14,464 nt of DNA, taken from NCBI GenBank assembly GCA_012512545.1, contig JAAZDZ010000367.1, positions 1 through 14,464 on the forward strand, read 5' to 3'. The notes beneath the pieces were generated by a model that did not search any database, was not told the DNA's origin, and saw only the letters and a list, made by a program, of their open reading frames with translations. Of the stretch, positions 13,701-14,464 are shown one piece after another (position 1 is the stretch's first letter; every line of letters starts with the position of its first letter). A program made the translations under genes and the position numbers. The DNA comes from Alcaligenaceae bacterium. GTDB taxonomy: Bacteria; Pseudomonadota; Gammaproteobacteria; Burkholderiales; Burkholderiaceae_B.

Positions 13701-13872
13701 TATTGCGGGTTTCGGTGGTGGTCGCCAATTTGAAGCTGCGGACCCGGGCAGCGGTTTGGGCTTCAGCTTCACTGAAGCCCAGCGCAGTCAACGACGTGGC
13801 TGCCGCGCCGGCGCCTGCCAGCTTCAGGAAGCCCCGCCTTGAAAGGCGTGGAAAAGTGGTTTCTTTTTGCAT
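10756..13872 (-). CDS. fdnG: Formate dehydrogenase-N alpha subunit, selenocysteine-containing, Tat-exported
   Basis: Read through the in-frame TGA at 13258-13260, this is a single 1038-residue molybdopterin (bis-MGD) formate dehydrogenase. It starts with a Tat signal, LSRRGFLKLAGAG (SRRGFLK at 11-17), with a possible cleavage site after AEA at 36-38. The [4Fe-4S] ligands are Cys59, Cys62, Cys66 and Cys101. Residue 205, encoded by TGA, falls in DNQARV-U-HGPTVASLAP, the exact context of Sec196 in E. coli FdnG. It oxidises formate to CO2 in the periplasm. A naive gene call splits it at 13258. The organism therefore needs SelA, SelB, SelC and SelD, none of which are in the window. Ribosome site before ATG 13872 is weak. 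It leads the fdnG-fdxH-fdnI-fdhE operon. Confidence 0.95.
13215..13260 (-). promoter_or_regulatory. UGA codon and bacterial SECIS hairpin in fdnG mRNA
   Basis: Directly after the TGA (13260-13258) the mRNA folds into a SECIS. The lower stem pairs 13257-13251 with 13215-13221 (one G-U). The upper stem pairs 13246-13240 with 13229-13234, with a single bulged U and the loop AGUUU. Counting the U of UGA as 1, the bulged U is base 17 and the loop has G23 and U24, the same positions SelB needs in E. coli fdhF. The match supports selenocysteine insertion rather than a broken gene. Confidence 0.88.
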
Positions 13873-14152
13873 GTTTTATAGCGCAGTCTCTACAGACGTG
13901 GATAGACCAGCCCAAATATAAAAAGTTCAGGCAAAAACTTTCATATTGTACAGCGAGGGCTGCGCGCGCTCATGCGCCGACCATGAATTTCCCCACCTGT
14001 CAGCGTGTGCGCAACCCACCAGCGAAGCGCATTGTTCTGTGATTCAGCGCTTCGATGATTTTGCGCTTCGAGTCTGACTCATCGGCGTGATACAGTGGTT
14101 CAACCGCTGAATTCTGTTCGGAAACGAAACCACCAGGAAGGAGTAGGGAGCA
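13873..14152. other. Divergent intergenic region fdnG/acnA
   Basis: These 280 bases hold the control signals for both divergent genes. The fdnG-proximal side (about 13905-13965) is AT-rich, with TATATTT and TACAAT elements on the minus strand, but no convincing -35 and no FNR site was seen. The acnA-proximal side has GCGCTTCG repeats and a possible -10 GATACA near 14092. A strong ribosome site AAGGAG (14138-14143) serves acnA. No small gene is supported. Confidence 0.5.
14023..14070 (+). repeat. GCGCTTCG repeats upstream of acnA
   Basis: GCGCTTCG occurs at 14047-14054 and 14063-14070, starts 16 bases apart, and once inverted as CGAAGCGC at 14023-14030. Direct spacing near one and a half helical turns and an inverted third copy suggest regulator binding or alternative hairpins upstream of aconitase. 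The regulator is unknown. Confidence 0.45.
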
Positions 14153-14464
14153 ATGAGCAATATTGATACTTTCAAAGCCAAGAGCGTGTTGGACGTTGAC
14201 GGCAAGTCGTACGAAATTCATAGGCTCAAGGCGGTGGCTGATGCGGGTTTTGACGTTTCCAGTCTGCCCTACAGCCTCAAGATCCTGCTGGAAAACCTGC
14301 TGCGCACGGAAAACGGCAGCGACATCACGGCACAAGATATCGAAGCGCTGGCGGGGTGGGACCCTTCCTCGGCAACCAGCCGCGAAATTTCCTTCACGCC
14401 TGCGCGCGTGCTGCTGCAGGATTTCACCGGCGTTCCCTCAGTGGTTGACCTGGCCGCCATGCGC
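14153..14464 (+). CDS. acnA: Aconitate hydratase A, N-terminal fragment
   Basis: This is the first 104 codons of aconitase; the gene continues past the window end. The N-terminus MSNIDTFKAKSVLDVDGKSY, with PYSLKILLENLLR and FTPARVLLQDFTGVPSVVDLAAMR, is characteristic of the AcnA/IRP-type enzyme. It interconverts citrate and isocitrate in the TCA cycle using a [4Fe-4S] cluster, whose Cys ligands lie beyond the window. The start is ATG 14153 with AAGGAG nine bases upstream. It is divergent from fdnG. Confidence 0.95.
   Translation, partial: MSNIDTFKAKSVLDVDGKSYEIHRLKAVADAGFDVSSLPYSLKILLENLLRTENGSDITAQDIEALAGWDPSSATSREISFTPARVLLQDFTGVPSVVDLAAMR

Overview
The window looks like chromosome from a high-GC (roughly 60% by eye) betaproteobacterium, probably of the Burkholderiales and most likely Alcaligenaceae-like. 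This rests on gene content and protein style and was not tested by a search. No mobile element, tRNA, rRNA or CRISPR array was seen, and no interval over 300 bases lacks a gene.

Layout. (1) Bases 1-1545, plus strand: the 3' part of a short-chain dehydrogenase carrying a one-base frameshift, then a MaoC-type (R)-enoyl-CoA hydratase. Together they resemble the two enzyme parts of peroxisomal multifunctional enzyme type 2, split into separate genes for acyl-CoA beta-oxidation. (2) Bases 1712-4820, plus strand: a promoter with GCATAT half-sites, an XRE-type regulator, carboxynorspermidine/carboxyspermidine decarboxylase (nspC), the matching dehydrogenase, and a strong intrinsic terminator. This is the alternative, S-adenosylmethionine-independent spermidine pathway. 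(3) Bases 4895-7556, plus strand: a promoter combining an FNR-type site with a 23-bp Fur palindrome, then a HutW-HutX fusion gene and a ChuY-like reductase. This is a compact cassette for oxygen-independent heme degradation. (4) Bases 7575-8054, minus strand: a bacterioferritin-family iron-storage protein that converges on the heme cassette and lacks the usual heme-binding Met. (5) Bases 8119-13872, minus strand: a formate dehydrogenase-N type operon fdnG-fdxH-fdnI-fdhE, joined throughout by 4-base ATGA overlaps. The catalytic subunit is a selenoprotein with an in-frame TGA and a SECIS hairpin. (6) Bases 14153-14464, plus strand: the start of aconitase acnA, divergent from fdnG.

How it works together. 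The FNR and Fur sites suggest heme is opened for iron when iron and oxygen are both low, and the neighbouring ferritin could store iron at other times. Formate dehydrogenase would feed electrons from periplasmic formate to quinone. The polyamine and fatty-acid units look independent.

The most interesting points are the HutWX fusion, which keeps a well-placed internal ribosome binding site and GTG start for free HutX; the FNR/Fur promoter; a run of nine G inside the radical-SAM GGGTP motif; and the periodic half-sites ahead of the polyamine operon.
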